A stretch of DNA of 64,000 nucleotides from Chloroflexota bacterium (GTDB lineage Bacteria; Chloroflexota; UBA11872; VXNJ01): contig VXNJ01000009.1 in NCBI GenBank assembly GCA_009840625.1, forward strand, positions 62,001 to 126,000, given 5' to 3'. The translations under genes and the position numbers were made by a program. Below the pieces are notes generated by a model. It searched no databases. It had not been told where the DNA came from and saw only the letters and a program-made list of their open reading frames with translations. Positions 16,743 through 26,835 of the stretch are shown here, in pieces. The number at the start of each line of letters is the position of its first letter. Positions within the stretch are counted from its first letter, which is position 1.

Positions 16743-19034
16743 ATGATCAGAAGCTTGAGCTTGGGTTACCCGCGAATCGGGCCCAAGCGCGAACTTAAGC
16801 GCGCCGTCGAGCGTTACTGGAGCGGCCGGCTGAGCGCCGATGAACTCCGGGACAAAGCCGCCGAATTGCGCCGTTATGTCTGGGAGAGCCATCGCGACGC
16901 CGGTATCGATCTGATTCCCAGCAACGATTTCACGCTCTACGACCAGGTTCTCGCCACCACCGAAATGGTCGGAGCGGTGCCGGAGCGGTTCAGAAGTCTG
17001 GCGGGCCTCAGCCCGCTCGACGTGTACTTTGCGATGGCGCGCGGATACCAGGGCCCGCAGGGCGACGTGCACGCCTGCGATCTGACCAAATGGTTCGACA
17101 CCAACTACCACTACGTGGTGCCCGAACTCGCGCGCGACCAGGAGTTCGCGCTCGACTCGACCAAGCCGCGTTCGGAATTTGCCGAAGCACTCGCCCTGGG
17201 GATAAAGACGACGCCGGTGCTGATCGGGCCGGTCACCTACCTGTTGCTCAGCAAATCGGTCGACGACTCCAACCCGCTCGACCTGCTCGACAAATTGCTA
17301 CCGGTCTACGATGAACTGCTCAGGGAATTGGACCGCGACGGTGTCGATCAGGTCCAATTGCACGAGCCGGTCCTGGTGACCGACCTGGACCCGACCGCGG
17401 CCGACGCGTTCCGGACCGCCTACCGCCGGCTCGCTGCCACCGGTCCGAGCATCGTACTGGGAACCTACTTCGGTGCGCTGAACGAGAACCTGTCCCTGCT
17501 GGACGGCCTGTCGCTGGGGACCCTGCACGTCGACTTGGTGCGCGCGCCGGATCAACTCGAACCGGCGGTCGCGGCCGCCAAGGCCAACGGCTGGAGCCTT
17601 TCGCTGGGTCTGGTCGACGGACGCAACGTCTGGCGCGCCGACTTGGATCGGGTCCGGGAGCGCGCGGGCGTAGCGGTCGCCGAACTCGGCGCCGAGCGCG
17701 TGCTGATCGCATCCTCCTGCTCGCTGCTGCACTGCCCGGTGGATTTAGACAACGAGACCGGACTGGACGAAGAACTAAAGCAGTGGTTGGCGTTCGCCAG
17801 ACAGAAGCTGGGCGAGATCGCCGCGGTCGCCGGTTCAATGAACGGGCGTCCGGGCCACGAAGGAACCTTCGCCGGCGCCCGCGCCGCGCAGCGTTCGCGG
17901 GCAAGCTCGGGGCGGATTCACAATGCCGCCGTGGCCGAGCGCCTGGCCGGCATCACCGAAGACATGGTCCGTCGACGCTCCCCCTATCTGGAGCGATCCG
18001 GCGCGCAGCGCGATCACCTGAACCTGCGCCCGCTACCGACCACGACAATCGGCTCTTTCCCGCAGTCCGGTCAAGTCCGCCGAGAGCGGCAGGCGTACCG
18101 CCGCGGCCGCCAGACGCTGGCCCAGTACGAAGACTTCCTGCGCACCGAGATCGCCCGCACCATCAGGATCCAGGAGGACCTGGACATCGACGTGCTGGTG
18201 CACGGTGAATTCGAACGCACCGACATGGTCGAGTACTTCGGCGAGCAGCTCGAAGGAATCACGTTCACCGGCAACGGCTGGGTTCAGAGCTACGGCACCC
18301 GCTGCGTGCGGCCGCCGTTGATCTTCGGCGACGTATGGCGCCCCGAGCCGATGACGACCCGCTGGTCCGAATACGCCCAATCGCTCACCAAGCGACCGGT
18401 CAAGGGCATGCTCACCGCGCCGGTGACGATCCTGATGTGGTCGTTCGTGCGCGACGACCAGCCGCGCGAGCGGACCTGCCAGCAACTGGCGCTGGCGCTG
18501 CGCGACGAGGTCGCCGACCTGGAAGCGGCCGGCATTTCGGTGATCCAGCTCGACGAGCCGGCCCTGCGCGAGGGCCTGCCGCTGCGCGCGGCCGAGCACG
18601 CCGACTACCTGCGCTGGGCGGTCGAGTGCTTTCGGTTGGCATCATCCGGGGCGGCCGATTCGACCCAGATCCACACCCACATGTGCTACTCGGAGTTCAA
18701 CAACATCATCGAAGCGATCGCCGCCCTCGACGCCGACGTGATCTCGATCGAGGCCTCGCGGTCAAACATGGAATTGCTCGAATCCTTCGTCGAGTTCGAC
18801 TACCCGAACGAGATCGGGCCAGGCGTCTACGACATCCATTCGCCGCGCATCCCGTCGACGGACGAGATGGAGCGGCGACTGCAGGCCGCGCTAGAGCACC
18901 TGCGGCCCGAACAGCTATGGGTGAACCCCGACTGCGGACTCAAAACCAGAAGTTGGGAGGAAGTCGAACCAGCATTGCGGAATATGGTGGCCGCCACCGA
19001 ACGAATGCGGCAACTCCAGACTACGCCGGCCTGA
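16743..19034 (+). CDS. metE: Cobalamin-independent methionine synthase MetE
   Basis: MetE transfers a methyl group from methyltetrahydrofolate polyglutamate to homocysteine without B12. ATG 16743 gives 763 residues, the usual size; the open frame upstream is argH overlap. The N-terminal SLGYPRIGPKRELK and DLTKWFDTNYHY are typical. The C-terminal catalytic half has TTTIGSFPQ, HGEFERTDMVEYFGE, and zinc ligands in HTHMCYSEF and NPDCGLKTR. Together with an MTHFR-like gene at 57 kb this supplies methionine from folate one-carbon units. Confidence 0.97.
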   Translation: MIRSLSLGYPRIGPKRELKRAVERYWSGRLSADELRDKAAELRRYVWESHRDAGIDLIPSNDFTLYDQVLATTEMVGAVPERFRSLAGLSPLDVYFAMARGYQGPQGDVHACDLTKWFDTNYHYVVPELARDQEFALDSTKPRSEFAEALALGIKTTPVLIGPVTYLLLSKSVDDSNPLDLLDKLLPVYDELLRELDRDGVDQVQLHEPVLVTDLDPTAADAFRTAYRRLAATGPSIVLGTYFGALNENLSLLDGLSLGTLHVDLVRAPDQLEPAVAAAKANGWSLSLGLVDGRNVWRADLDRVRERAGVAVAELGAERVLIASSCSLLHCPVDLDNETGLDEELKQWLAFARQKLGEIAAVAGSMNGRPGHEGTFAGARAAQRSRASSGRIHNAAVAERLAGITEDMVRRRSPYLERSGAQRDHLNLRPLPTTTIGSFPQSGQVRRERQAYRRGRQTLAQYEDFLRTEIARTIRIQEDLDIDVLVHGEFERTDMVEYFGEQLEGITFTGNGWVQSYGTRCVRPPLIFGDVWRPEPMTTRWSEYAQSLTKRPVKGMLTAPVTILMWSFVRDDQPRERTCQQLALALRDEVADLEAAGISVIQLDEPALREGLPLRAAEHADYLRWAVECFRLASSGAADSTQIHTHMCYSEFNNIIEAIAALDADVISIEASRSNMELLESFVEFDYPNEIGPGVYDIHSPRIPSTDEMERRLQAALEHLRPEQLWVNPDCGLKTRSWEEVEPALRNMVAATERMRQLQTTPA

Positions 19035-19079
19035 CCTAGAGACCGGGAACCGCGTCCGCGCCAGGACGGCGCGCCGAAG

Positions 19080-21083
19080 ATGACCCCTGCAAGCCCCTCA
19101 CCGCGCTACTGGCCCGCGCTCGACGGGCTGCGGGCCCTAGCCGTCCTGGCCGTGGTGGCGTTTCACGCCGGCGCCGCCTGGCTGCCGGCCGGATTCCTGG
19201 GCGTCGACGTCTTCTTCGTCATCTCGGGATTCCTGATCACCACCCTGCTGCTGCGCGAGAGCGAAAGCAGCGGCGCAATTTCGCTCGCCGGTTTCTGGCG
19301 GCGGCGCGCGGCGCGGCTTTTGCCCGCATTGCTGCTGATGCTGGCGGGCGTGGCCGCCTACCTGCTGCTGGCAGCGCCGGACCTGCTGCCTCGCTTCGTC
19401 CAGGACGTGCGGTTCGCACTGGTGTTCGTCACCAACTGGGACTTCATCCTGCGCGACGTACCGTACTTCGCCCAGTGGCAACCGTCGCTGGGCACGCATC
19501 TGTGGTCGCTCGCGGTCGAAGAGCAGTTCTACCTGGTCTGGCCGCTGGTCGTCGTCGTAGCGCTGCGCCTGGGCGGACGCCGCGCAGTTGGGATCCTGGC
19601 CCTGGTTCTGGCGGCCGCCTCGGCGCTGCTCATGGGGATGCTTTACGTCCCGTTCACCGACGTTTCGCGGATCTACTTCGGCACAGACACGCACGCGTTC
19701 GGGTTGGCGGTGGGTTCGGCTCTAGCCGTCCTCGTGCGCGCCCGGCCTCAGACCGTGCCCGCAAACCGGGTCGTTCTGACCCTGGCCGGCTCGGTGGCGC
19801 TGATCGGAATCCTTGCGGCAATGTCTTTGCTGCACGAGTGGGACGGATTCCTCTACCGCGGCGGCTACCTGGGGGTCGCGATCCTGACCGGGCTGGCCGT
19901 CGTAGTCGCCACGACCGAAGAAAACGCCATGGTCCGCTCCCTGAGCTGGCGGCCGTTGCGCTGGCTCGGCCGGCGCTCCTACGGCATCTACCTCTGGCAT
20001 TGGCCGTTGCTGTTGCTGCCGGCGCCCGCGGCGCTGGCCGGAGCGGAGTTGTCGGAGCCGTTCGACACCCTGTTGCGACTGGTGCTGTTGGTTGCGCTGG
20101 CGGAATTCTCTTTCCGCCTGGTCGAAGTCCCGCTGCGCCGGGAGATCGCGCCAGCGCGGGGGCCCGCGTTGCCCGGGTTGCGGCGAATGATACGGCGAAC
20201 CCGCGCCGGCTTTGGTTCGGAGTTTCCGGGCGTGGTCGCATCTTCGATTTGCCTGGTGCTCCTGGCCACCTTCGGCGCAATCGCCGCGGCCGGACACCGC
20301 GAATCACTCCCGGACACCACCTTCACGGCGTTGGAGTTCGCACCCGACTCGGTACCGGCGGCAGCCGGCGTTGACGAACCGGGCGCCGCGGCGGGGCATC
20401 GAACGCCGGAGCAACAGTCCGTCCGCGATCGGCCCGCCGGGGAATCTGCGACCCCGTCCGGCCCGCCGATCGCGATTGCCAATCGGGAGCAGCAGGAATC
20501 GCCGCCGGATACGCCGGCCAGCGGTCAGATCGCGGCCTTTACCAGCAACCTGATTTCGATCCGGTACCAGCCGGGCACCGCTCCGGCCCGACCGGTCGCG
20601 CAGGATCCGGCCGCCTGGGAGCGCGTCCTGGCGATCGGTGACTCGGTGATGCTGGGCGCTGCCGACAATCTGCTGGCGGAGTTTCCGCAGATTCGCGTCG
20701 AAGCCGCCCAGTCGGCCCAGTTCCCGGAAGGGGTCGCCCGGATTCGGGCCGAAGTGGCCAAGCCTCCGGCCGAGCGCTCCGAAGTGGTCGTATTGCACCT
20801 CGGAACGAACGGAGTCTTTGATCCCGCCCAGCTCGATGAGCTGCGCCGCCTGAGCATCGGATTGGACCGCCTGGTCGTTTTGAACATTCGCGCGCCCCGC
20901 TCCTGGGAATCGTTCGTGAACGATCAACTCGCTCCCACTGCCGATTGGAGCAAGGTCAGGTTCATCGACTGGCACACGATCAGCGGCGACCGACCGGACT
21001 GGCTCGAAGGGGACCACGTCCATCTGACCGAGGTCGGCCAGGACGCATACACGGCCCTGATCGCGGACGCGATATCGCCCTGA
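19080..21083 (+). CDS. Membrane O-acetyltransferase, acyltransferase-3 fused to SGNH domain (OafA/OatA type)
   Basis: This 667-residue protein has an acyltransferase-3 membrane domain (about 10-360), starting ALDGLRALAVLAVVAFHAG with conserved His29, then FLGVDVFFVISGFLI and SLAVEEQFYLVWPL. A low-complexity Ala/Pro linker (about 410-510) follows. The outer SGNH domain has GDSVMLGA (nucleophile Ser522), HLGTNG, and the Asp645/His648 pair in GDHVHLT. Such fusions O-acetylate extracellular glycans, including peptidoglycan. Together with MurJ it fits cell-wall modification, but the acceptor is not shown. Confidence 0.88.
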   Translation: MTPASPSPRYWPALDGLRALAVLAVVAFHAGAAWLPAGFLGVDVFFVISGFLITTLLLRESESSGAISLAGFWRRRAARLLPALLLMLAGVAAYLLLAAPDLLPRFVQDVRFALVFVTNWDFILRDVPYFAQWQPSLGTHLWSLAVEEQFYLVWPLVVVVALRLGGRRAVGILALVLAAASALLMGMLYVPFTDVSRIYFGTDTHAFGLAVGSALAVLVRARPQTVPANRVVLTLAGSVALIGILAAMSLLHEWDGFLYRGGYLGVAILTGLAVVVATTEENAMVRSLSWRPLRWLGRRSYGIYLWHWPLLLLPAPAALAGAELSEPFDTLLRLVLLVALAEFSFRLVEVPLRREIAPARGPALPGLRRMIRRTRAGFGSEFPGVVASSICLVLLATFGAIAAAGHRESLPDTTFTALEFAPDSVPAAAGVDEPGAAAGHRTPEQQSVRDRPAGESATPSGPPIAIANREQQESPPDTPASGQIAAFTSNLISIRYQPGTAPARPVAQDPAAWERVLAIGDSVMLGAADNLLAEFPQIRVEAAQSAQFPEGVARIRAEVAKPPAERSEVVVLHLGTNGVFDPAQLDELRRLSIGLDRLVVLNIRAPRSWESFVNDQLAPTADWSKVRFIDWHTISGDRPDWLEGDHVHLTEVGQDAYTALIADAISP

Positions 21084-21319
21084 CCACTTCATAAATGCCG
21101 CGCACCGGGGCGCGAAGCGACCGCCACGGAACGTTTTTGCCGCCCGGTCCGCTCGGCCTCCCGGTCGCTCCCCGGCGGCCGGGCAATTGACTTCATCGAC
21201 GCAAATGCCGGCCGAACGGATATTTGGGGTTCGCTGAGCACGGGCCGCGAACCAAAGCGATGATGAGGGCCGGCAGAATTCCTTACCGGTGACCGGCAAA
21301 GGGAAAATCTAAGCGCGCG

Positions 21320-23959
21320 ATGCGACCCGATTTGTCGCCGCTCGACCAGGTACCGGGGCAGCCCAACAAAGTGAACGCAGCCGATCCTTCCGCCGAACCA
21401 GACTCCGGCGAGGTCGCCGAAAAGATCGCCCGGTTGCGCAGCGAATTGGTCCGGCACGAACGCCTCTACTACGTTCTCGACCGCCCTGAAATTGGTGATG
21501 CCGAATTCGATCGGATGCTGCGCCAGCTGCTGGAGTTGGAAGAGGAATTCCCCGAGCTGGCAACCCCCGATTCACCTACCCGCCGGGTCGGCGGTGCTCC
21601 GCGCCCGGGAGTCGAAAAAGCCGAGCACTCGTCGGTGATGCTCAGTCTCGACAACGCGTTCGACGATGACGAGCTGGCCGAATTCGATCGCCGGGTCCGG
21701 GAAGGCGCCGATCGCAGGGTGGTCTCCTATGTCGGCGAACTAAAACTCGACGGAGTCTCGATGGCGGTGCGCTACGCCGAGGGACGGCTGGCGCTGGCGT
21801 TGACCCGCGGCGACGGAATATCGGGCGAGGTGATAACCCCCAACGCGCGAACGCTACGCTCGCTGCCGCTGACGGTCGATCGCAGACTGCTATCCGACTC
21901 AGGGATCGACCGCGGCTTCGAAGTGCGCGGCGAAGTGGTGATGCCCAAGACCGCGTTCGCGACGCTCAACCGGCGCCAAGCAGCCGAGGGCGGGCATGTT
22001 TTCGCCAATCCGCGGAATGCCGCCGCCGGCACGCTGCGCATGCTCGACCCCGCGGTCACCGCGGGTCGTCGATTGGACTTCTATGGATACTCGCTGCTGG
22101 TTTATGGCCAGCCCTGGGGTGAATCGCACTGGCAGAGCTTGGATTTGATGGAGGAACTGGGATTCAAGATAAATCCGCATCGCCAGCAACTCGAGGGGCT
22201 TGAAGGCCTGCGCGAATTCCGCGATCGCTGGATGGACCGGCGGGAGTCGCTGGAATACGAGATCGACGGCCTGGTCTTCAAGGTCGATTCGACCCAGGAC
22301 CAGCGGCAGCTGGGCGCGACCGCCAAGGCGCCGCGCTGGGCAATTGCCGCCAAGCCGCTGGCACAGCAAGCCGAAACGATCATCGAGGACGTGGATCTGC
22401 AGGTTGGGCGAACCGGCGCGGTCACGCCGCGCGCGCACCTGAAGCCGACACGAATCGGCGGAGTCACTGTGGCGCGTGCGACCCTGCACAACTTCGACGA
22501 GATCGAACGCCTCGGATTGCAGATCGGCGACAGGGTCCTGGTCGAGCGGTCGGGCGACGTGATCCCGAAGGTGCTGCGGGTAATCAGGCACGGTCCGGAT
22601 CGCAACGAGATTCCGGTTCCAAGCGCCTGTCCGGTGTGCTCAACCGCCCTGGAGCGGCCCGAAGGCGAAGTGGTATGGCGCTGCCCGAACGCACGTTGCC
22701 CGGCCCGGCTCAAGCAATCGATCCTGCATTTCGGTCACCGGGCGGCAATGGACATCGACGGCCTGGGCGAGTGGCTGGTAGAGGAATTGGTCGATGCCGG
22801 CCACGTCCGCGGACTGGCGGACCTGTACCGGCTCGACCCCCTGTTGCTGGCCAACCTCGAGAAGGATTCGTTCCTGTTGGCTGAGGATGCTGCCGAGTCG
22901 CTGATCGACGAACTCGCCGCCGCCCGCGATCGAATCGACCTGGGCAGGGTCTTGTACGCGCTCAACATCCCGAGCGTCGGTCCATCCGTGGCCGCCGCGA
23001 TTGGTCGAACGCACTCGGGAATCGGTCAGCTTGCCGCGGTAACGCGCGAAGCCCTCGAGGCAAGCGGTTGCGTCAACGAACGACAGGAGAACTCGTTGCA
23101 GTCGTTCTTCAACGACCCTTCAAATCAAACTCTCGTTCGCGACCTCGAAACGTCCGGCCCCCCGTTCAACTCCGTCGGCGATCGGCGGTCCGGGCCGCCC
23201 TCCGCCGAAGGCCCGGTCTGGGACTCTCGGCGCCTGCACTCCTTTATTGAGCGCCTTACCAGGCCCGCTGGCGATTTGCCGGGGGCGGTAGCCGGAATTG
23301 GCGGCGTGCTCGCACGTCACCTAGTCGAACGAGGGCTCGTCGGCCGGCCATCCGACCTGTTCCGCCTGGAAGTCGCAGAACTTGCGCGGATTCCCAACCC
23401 CATCAGGCTCGGTGAGAAATCGGCCGCCCGGGTAGTCAACGGGCTGGAGCGATCCAAGCAAGCCCCGTTGCAGCGCCTGCTTTACGGGCTGGGAATACGC
23501 CACGTCGGGGAACGAACCGCCGAACTGCTCGCCCAGCACTACCGCGATCTCGACGCGATCGCCGGTGCCTCGACCGAGGAGCTGGCGGCGGTCGACGAGA
23601 TCGGCCCGCTCATCGCAGCTTCGGTGGCGGCCTTTTTCGAGGATCCCGGCAACCGGGCGTTGATCGAAGAACTACGCCAGGCCGGGCTGCGCCTAAAAGA
23701 CCCCGAGCCATCCCAGGCATCGGCGTCCCCCGAAGTCGCCGGCAAGACGTTTGTTCTGACTGGCGCGCTTTCCCAGATGACGCGCCGCCAAGCAAGGGAG
23801 CAAATCCGTTCCGCGGGCGGCAAGGTGACCGGATCGGTGAGCAATAACACGGATTACCTGGTGGCCGGTGACAAACCCGGTTCCAAGCTGACCCGGGCCC
23901 GGGAGTTGGGGGTGGCGATCCTCAGCGAGGACGAGCTGCGGGAACTGCTTTCGGTATAG
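21320..23959 (+). CDS. ligA: NAD-dependent DNA ligase LigA with a duplicated HhH module
   Basis: LigA seals nicks using NAD. Seen in order: domain Ia and the adenylation domain with ELKLDGVS (Lys142), then EYEIDGLVFKV; OB fold; a four-Cys zinc finger (Cys437, 440, 455, 460); HhH region; BRCT domain (about 803-879). The protein has 879 residues against about 670 usually. The excess is a second HhH-type module: residues about 478-615 and 655-795 each show the pattern DGLG/GIGG-like entry, LYRL/LFRL, LYALNIPSVG/LYGLGIRHVG and FFNDPSNQ/FFEDPGNR. The second copy is nearer consensus. N-terminal start could be internal (GTG 21371). Confidence 0.94.
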   Translation: MRPDLSPLDQVPGQPNKVNAADPSAEPDSGEVAEKIARLRSELVRHERLYYVLDRPEIGDAEFDRMLRQLLELEEEFPELATPDSPTRRVGGAPRPGVEKAEHSSVMLSLDNAFDDDELAEFDRRVREGADRRVVSYVGELKLDGVSMAVRYAEGRLALALTRGDGISGEVITPNARTLRSLPLTVDRRLLSDSGIDRGFEVRGEVVMPKTAFATLNRRQAAEGGHVFANPRNAAAGTLRMLDPAVTAGRRLDFYGYSLLVYGQPWGESHWQSLDLMEELGFKINPHRQQLEGLEGLREFRDRWMDRRESLEYEIDGLVFKVDSTQDQRQLGATAKAPRWAIAAKPLAQQAETIIEDVDLQVGRTGAVTPRAHLKPTRIGGVTVARATLHNFDEIERLGLQIGDRVLVERSGDVIPKVLRVIRHGPDRNEIPVPSACPVCSTALERPEGEVVWRCPNARCPARLKQSILHFGHRAAMDIDGLGEWLVEELVDAGHVRGLADLYRLDPLLLANLEKDSFLLAEDAAESLIDELAAARDRIDLGRVLYALNIPSVGPSVAAAIGRTHSGIGQLAAVTREALEASGCVNERQENSLQSFFNDPSNQTLVRDLETSGPPFNSVGDRRSGPPSAEGPVWDSRRLHSFIERLTRPAGDLPGAVAGIGGVLARHLVERGLVGRPSDLFRLEVAELARIPNPIRLGEKSAARVVNGLERSKQAPLQRLLYGLGIRHVGERTAELLAQHYRDLDAIAGASTEELAAVDEIGPLIAASVAAFFEDPGNRALIEELRQAGLRLKDPEPSQASASPEVAGKTFVLTGALSQMTRRQAREQIRSAGGKVTGSVSNNTDYLVAGDKPGSKLTRARELGVAILSEDELRELLSV

Positions 23960-23988
23960 GCTCCGGGCGCCCGGACTCCGCGCCGGAT

Positions 23989-26214
23989 TCAGCCGGATTC
24001 GGCGGCGGCGACCGGGACCAGGCGGGCGTATGCGGCGGCCAGTTTCTTGGTCTCGCCGGTGTCGAATCGGACCTTGACGATCTCCTCACCGCGCGCGATC
24101 TGGGACTCCAGGACTACTCCGGTGCCGAAGGTGGCGTGTTGCACCTCCTGGCCGGGCGCAAACTGCGGGTCGGGATCGACCGGCGGCGGCGGCTCGAATC
24201 TGGGGCTCCGGCGGAGGGCGAACAACTCCATGCCAACGCCGTGCCCGTAGCTCTCGGTGGCCCGGTACTCGAGCAGGTCGGCGGGCAGGTCGACAAGGAA
24301 CCGCGAGGGGTCCTGAGATTGCTGTCCCCAGTACCGACGTGCCCGGGCCGAGTAAGAAAGATACAGGCGGTTGCGGGCCCGGGTCATGCCCACGTAGGCT
24401 AGGCGCCGTTCCTCGTCGACGTCACGGTCCAGACTGCGCAGGTGCGGTATCAGCCCGTCCACGAAACCGCAAACGAAGACGCAGTCGTACTCAAGGCCCT
24501 TGGCGCGATGCAGGGTCATCAGCTCCACCCGTTCGGCGCCCACTCCGGCGGCGTCGTCGCCGCCGGCGATCAAGGCCACGTCTTCAAGGAACTGGCCGAG
24601 GGCCTCGGCCGGTTCGAGCCCGGCATATACCGCCAGACTGTCCAGCAGGGAACGCACGTTCTCGAGCCGATCCTCGCCCCGATCGTCCTCGGTCAGGTAA
24701 CGCTGGTAGCCGGTCCGCTCGAGCACCGCCATCAGCAACTCGGGCAACGAAACCGCCGCGGCGTCCCGGCGGAGCGATTCGATCACGTCCGACAGCCGAA
24801 CGAGCGCGCCGCGTCCGCGGGAAGTCAGACCGTTGGGGGGCAGGTCGGGGTCCTGGCTGGCCAAAAGTGATATCAGCTGACCCACCGGCAGTCCCAGATC
24901 GGCGCGCAGCGACTCCAATTGCTCGCGCGTTCCCGGCCCGATCCCGCGGGGTGGCGTGTTGAGCACCCGCCGCCAGGAAATCAGGTCCGCGTCGCGGTAC
25001 AGCAACCGCAGGTAGGCGATAAGGTCCTTGATTTCGCGCCGCTGGTAGAACTCCGGGGCTCCGCGCACCACGTAGGCGATGTTGAACCGCCGCAACTCGG
25101 TCTCCAGCTCCCGCGACTGGGAGTTGACGCGGTAGAGGATGGCGATTTGCTGGGCCGGAATGCCCTGGTTGGTGAGCCGGGCGATCTCGCGGGCGATTTC
25201 CTCGGCCTCGTCTTCGGTGTCGGAGGCTTCGATGACCGTGATCTTTTGCCCGGACGGGCGCTGCGTCCAGAGCTCTTTTTCATGGCGGCGGTTCATGCCC
25301 CCGGCCAGCCCGTTGGCGCACTCCAGGATGTTTCCCGATGAACGGTAGTTGCGGGTCAGGCGCACCACCCGGGCACCCGGATAGCGGTCGGCAAATCCCA
25401 GGATCAGGTCCACGTTGGCGCCGCGCCAGGTGTAGATGCACTGGTCGTCGTCGCCGACCACCACCAGATTCGAGTGGGCGCCCGCGAGCATCCCCATGAG
25501 GGTGTCCTGGGCCTGGTTGACGTCCTGGTATTCGTCCACCATCAGGTGCAGATAGCGGCCCTGCAGATGCTCAAGGACGGCCGGATGCTCGCTCAAGAGA
25601 CTCACCGGACGGGCCAGCAGGTCGCCGAAATCGAGCGCGTTTGAGGCAGCCAGCTCGCGTTCGTAGTCGGACGCAATGTCGCCGAAAAGCTCCGGCTCGA
25701 GGCGGAAGTCGACAGTCGCCGCGTAGTGCTCCAGCGGATCGGCCAACTCGTCCTTGGCGCGGGCGATGCTGGCGATGATGTGGCTCTCGACGTTGCGGCC
25801 CAGGCCGGCCTTGTCGAGTCCGCGCCGCGCCAGGACGTGCTTTAAAACACTGCGCTGGTCGTCGGCGTCGGCTATGGAGAAGTTCGGATCTATCCCGATC
25901 CGCTCCCCGAAACGGCGCAGCAGGCGGACCCCCAGGCGGTGGAACGTGGAGATCTGGGCCGCGTGCAGGATCGATCCCCCCAGCGCTACTGCGCGCTCGC
26001 GCATTTCGGAGGCGGCCTTGTTGGTGAAGGTGACCGCCAGGACCCGCTCCGGCGCAATCCCCAGTCCGCCGACCAGGTAAGCGGCGCGGTGGGTGATGAC
26101 CCGGGTCTTGCCCGACCCCGCCCCGGCCAGAATCATCATCGGGCCGTCGACGTGGCGCACCGCTTCGAGCTGTTCGGGATTCAGCAATTCGTCGTGGTAG
26201 CTGGGGTGACTCAT
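23989..26214 (-). CDS. UvrD/PcrA-type superfamily 1 DNA helicase
   Basis: A 3'-5' helicase of repair and replication. ATG 26214 gives 741 residues. The motifs are: Q-motif LNPEQLEAV, Walker A GAGSGKT (31-37), VTFTNKAASEMRER (motif Ia), DEYQDVNQAQ (motif II), VVGDDDQCIYTWRGA (motif III), RNYRS (motif IV), MTLHRAKGLEYDCVFV (motif V) and YVGMTRARNRLYLS (motif VI). The C-terminal part has the PcrA-like VQHATFGTGVVL tudor segment. It is convergent with ligA, 29 bases apart. Confidence 0.93.
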   Translation of the reverse strand: MSHPSYHDELLNPEQLEAVRHVDGPMMILAGAGSGKTRVITHRAAYLVGGLGIAPERVLAVTFTNKAASEMRERAVALGGSILHAAQISTFHRLGVRLLRRFGERIGIDPNFSIADADDQRSVLKHVLARRGLDKAGLGRNVESHIIASIARAKDELADPLEHYAATVDFRLEPELFGDIASDYERELAASNALDFGDLLARPVSLLSEHPAVLEHLQGRYLHLMVDEYQDVNQAQDTLMGMLAGAHSNLVVVGDDDQCIYTWRGANVDLILGFADRYPGARVVRLTRNYRSSGNILECANGLAGGMNRRHEKELWTQRPSGQKITVIEASDTEDEAEEIAREIARLTNQGIPAQQIAILYRVNSQSRELETELRRFNIAYVVRGAPEFYQRREIKDLIAYLRLLYRDADLISWRRVLNTPPRGIGPGTREQLESLRADLGLPVGQLISLLASQDPDLPPNGLTSRGRGALVRLSDVIESLRRDAAAVSLPELLMAVLERTGYQRYLTEDDRGEDRLENVRSLLDSLAVYAGLEPAEALGQFLEDVALIAGGDDAAGVGAERVELMTLHRAKGLEYDCVFVCGFVDGLIPHLRSLDRDVDEERRLAYVGMTRARNRLYLSYSARARRYWGQQSQDPSRFLVDLPADLLEYRATESYGHGVGMELFALRRSPRFEPPPPVDPDPQFAPGQEVQHATFGTGVVLESQIARGEEIVKVRFDTGETKKLAAAYARLVPVAAAESG

Positions 26215-26347
26215 GTACCTGGGCGCGTCCGATCCCCCGGACCGGCGGTCAACTCTCCAAAGCAAATGCTAGTTGGGCGAGCGCCGGCCGGATTCCGTCA
26301 GGGTGTGAAAATCTGGCACCGCCGCAGCCGATTTTCAGGTTCCGCCG

Positions 26348-26830
26348 ATGGCCCAGTTGACCGAGTCTCAAGCTCCCGCCCTGATCAGGGCTGCCACCCT
26401 GTTCGACGCCGGCGCGATTTCGCGCCTGATCGAACCGTTCGCGCGCGCCGATCAGATGTTGCCCCGCCCGATCGCCGACATCATCGAAAACCTGCGCGAC
26501 TACAAGGTGGCATTCGACGGGGACGAACTGGTCGGCGTGGCCGCGCTCCACCTCATGCCCCCGGATACGGCCGAGGTGCGGGCGCTGGCGGTTGCCGATT
26601 CCTGGCAGGGCCGGGGACTTGGCCGCGAGCTGGTTGAGCGCTGCCTTGACGAAGCTCGCTCGCTGGGAATCCGACAGGCTTTCACGCTGACCCTGCAGCC
26701 CGGATTCTTCGAACGTCTGGGGTTTACAGTCTCCGAACGCGATTCGCTGACCCACAAGGTATGGACCGAGTGCTACAAGTGCCCCAAATACGACCGCTGT
26801 GACGAGATCGCGATGACGGTCGACCTCTAG
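26348..26830 (+). CDS. Short GNAT-type N-acetylglutamate synthase (ArgA-like)
   Basis: The 160-residue acetyltransferase has the GNAT acetyl-CoA loop SWQGRGLGRELVE, preceded by AEVRALAVAD. The tail FFERLGFTVSERD..HKVW and ECYKCPKYDRCDEIAM matches the short single-domain NAGS family, including its Cys pairs. It would make N-acetylglutamate from glutamate, priming the ArgJ cycle. It starts at ATG 26348, divergent from the helicase, and lies five bases before the DUF58 gene. Confidence 0.8.
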   Translation: MAQLTESQAPALIRAATLFDAGAISRLIEPFARADQMLPRPIADIIENLRDYKVAFDGDELVGVAALHLMPPDTAEVRALAVADSWQGRGLGRELVERCLDEARSLGIRQAFTLTLQPGFFERLGFTVSERDSLTHKVWTECYKCPKYDRCDEIAMTVDL

Positions 26831-26835
26831 GCCTG

